Below, in pieces: positions 41,425 to 41,589 of a DNA stretch of 41,589 nt. This stretch comes from Bacteroidales bacterium (GTDB lineage: Bacteria; Bacteroidota; Bacteroidia; Bacteroidales; UBA12170). A program made the position numbers and the translations under genes. Positions within the stretch are counted from its first letter, which is position 1, and each line of letters begins with the position of its first letter. A model generated the notes under the pieces. It was not told the origin of the DNA. It searched no databases and saw only the letters and a program-made list of their open reading frames with translations. The stretch spans positions 1 to 41,589 of the forward strand of contig JAGGUP010000175.1 of NCBI GenBank assembly GCA_021158405.1, written 5' to 3'.

Positions 41425-41589
41425 GGGCAATGCCCGAAATGTACAAGCACAATATGTTGAGCGACGATACCACGTTGAGATTTAAGGGGTAAAGCCCCGA
41501 TATGTAAAAACACAGGGTGTAGTGAAACGAAACCCTGTGTGTTAGAATACACCACGATTTTCAAGCCCTGAAAGGGCGAAATGTGAAAA
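41425..41589. repeat. Block of GC-palindrome and hairpin repeats (right copy, cut by window end)
   Basis: Three short palindromes, GGGC-AAT-GCCC (41425-41435), GGGG-TAAAG-CCCC (41486-41498) and GCCCT-GAA-AGGGC (41565-41577), are each followed by GAAATGT or GATATGT. After the second comes a hairpin, ACACAGGGT (41510-41518) with ACCCTGTGT (41532-41540). Spacing and loop match the block at 259-313. No gene is seen in 41292-41589. Confidence 0.75.

Overview
The window is an AT-rich stretch of a Bacteroidota chromosome, most likely an anaerobic or microaerophilic member of the Bacteroidales or a relative. The evidence is the gene content: CoaX, an outer-membrane protein, a TPR protein, LptC and a CorC-like protein in one run; an ATP synthase operon that starts at atpB and ends at atpG; SLBB export proteins; and Bacteroidota promoters of the TTG...TAnnTTTG type upstream of both tRNA genes. 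Shine-Dalgarno sequences are nearly absent, as expected for this phylum, with two clear exceptions.

Layout. (1) 1-14198 is an envelope polysaccharide locus on the + strand. It holds the end of a Wzi-like outer-membrane protein, four GT2 glycosyltransferases, a Wzy-like polymerase/ligase, a GT-C-like membrane protein, a small phosphoglycosyl transferase, a CapD/FlaA1-type dehydratase, a six-SLBB Wza-like exporter, a Wzz-like protein, a WecA-like transferase and a VanZ-like protein. No flippase is visible, so the locus probably extends to the left. (2) 14199-16298 holds a small DUF6249-like membrane protein, FtsE and a stand-alone 23S-rRNA-IVP-type four-helix-bundle gene. The gaps here are filled with pyrimidine/purine-rich repeats. 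(3) 16299-22456 holds polyphosphate kinase; an acyl-CoA dehydrogenase and EtfBA, split by a second IVP-type gene and preceded by a palindromic operator candidate; and SixA on the opposite strand. (4) 22519-22678 is a MITE-like element. (5) 22936-28063 is atpBEFHAG; atpD and atpC are not here. (6) 28134-31464 holds ferritin, tRNA-Gln, CorA (-), a flavoredoxin-rubredoxin fusion and rubrerythrin, which together form an iron and oxidative-stress group. (7) 31643-34098 is lepA and a beta-carbonic anhydrase. (8) 34106-40469 (-) holds an N-acetylglucosaminidase, then coaX, an outer-membrane protein, a TPR protein, lptC and a CorC-like protein. (9) 40572-41589 holds tRNA-Phe with a terminator, an NTF2-like lipoprotein and a block of two-hairpin repeats.

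How the genes fit together. The left third builds and exports a polymer. It carries two different kinds of undecaprenyl-phosphate initiating enzyme, so either two glycans are made here or the initiators serve different pathways. The centre supplies energy: acyl-CoA oxidation or reduction through Etf, a proton-type F-ATPase judged from its c-subunit residues, and polyphosphate. The right side is mostly housekeeping and envelope genes.

I do not see a clear new multi-gene defence or metabolic system. The observations most worth following are the IVP-type genes sitting in repeat-flanked cassettes, a two-hairpin repeat family present at both ends of the window, the MITE-like element, the perfect palindrome in the acyl-CoA dehydrogenase promoter, the N-E variant of the phosphoglycosyl transferase active site, and the strong Shine-Dalgarno sites before corA and the lipoprotein gene.
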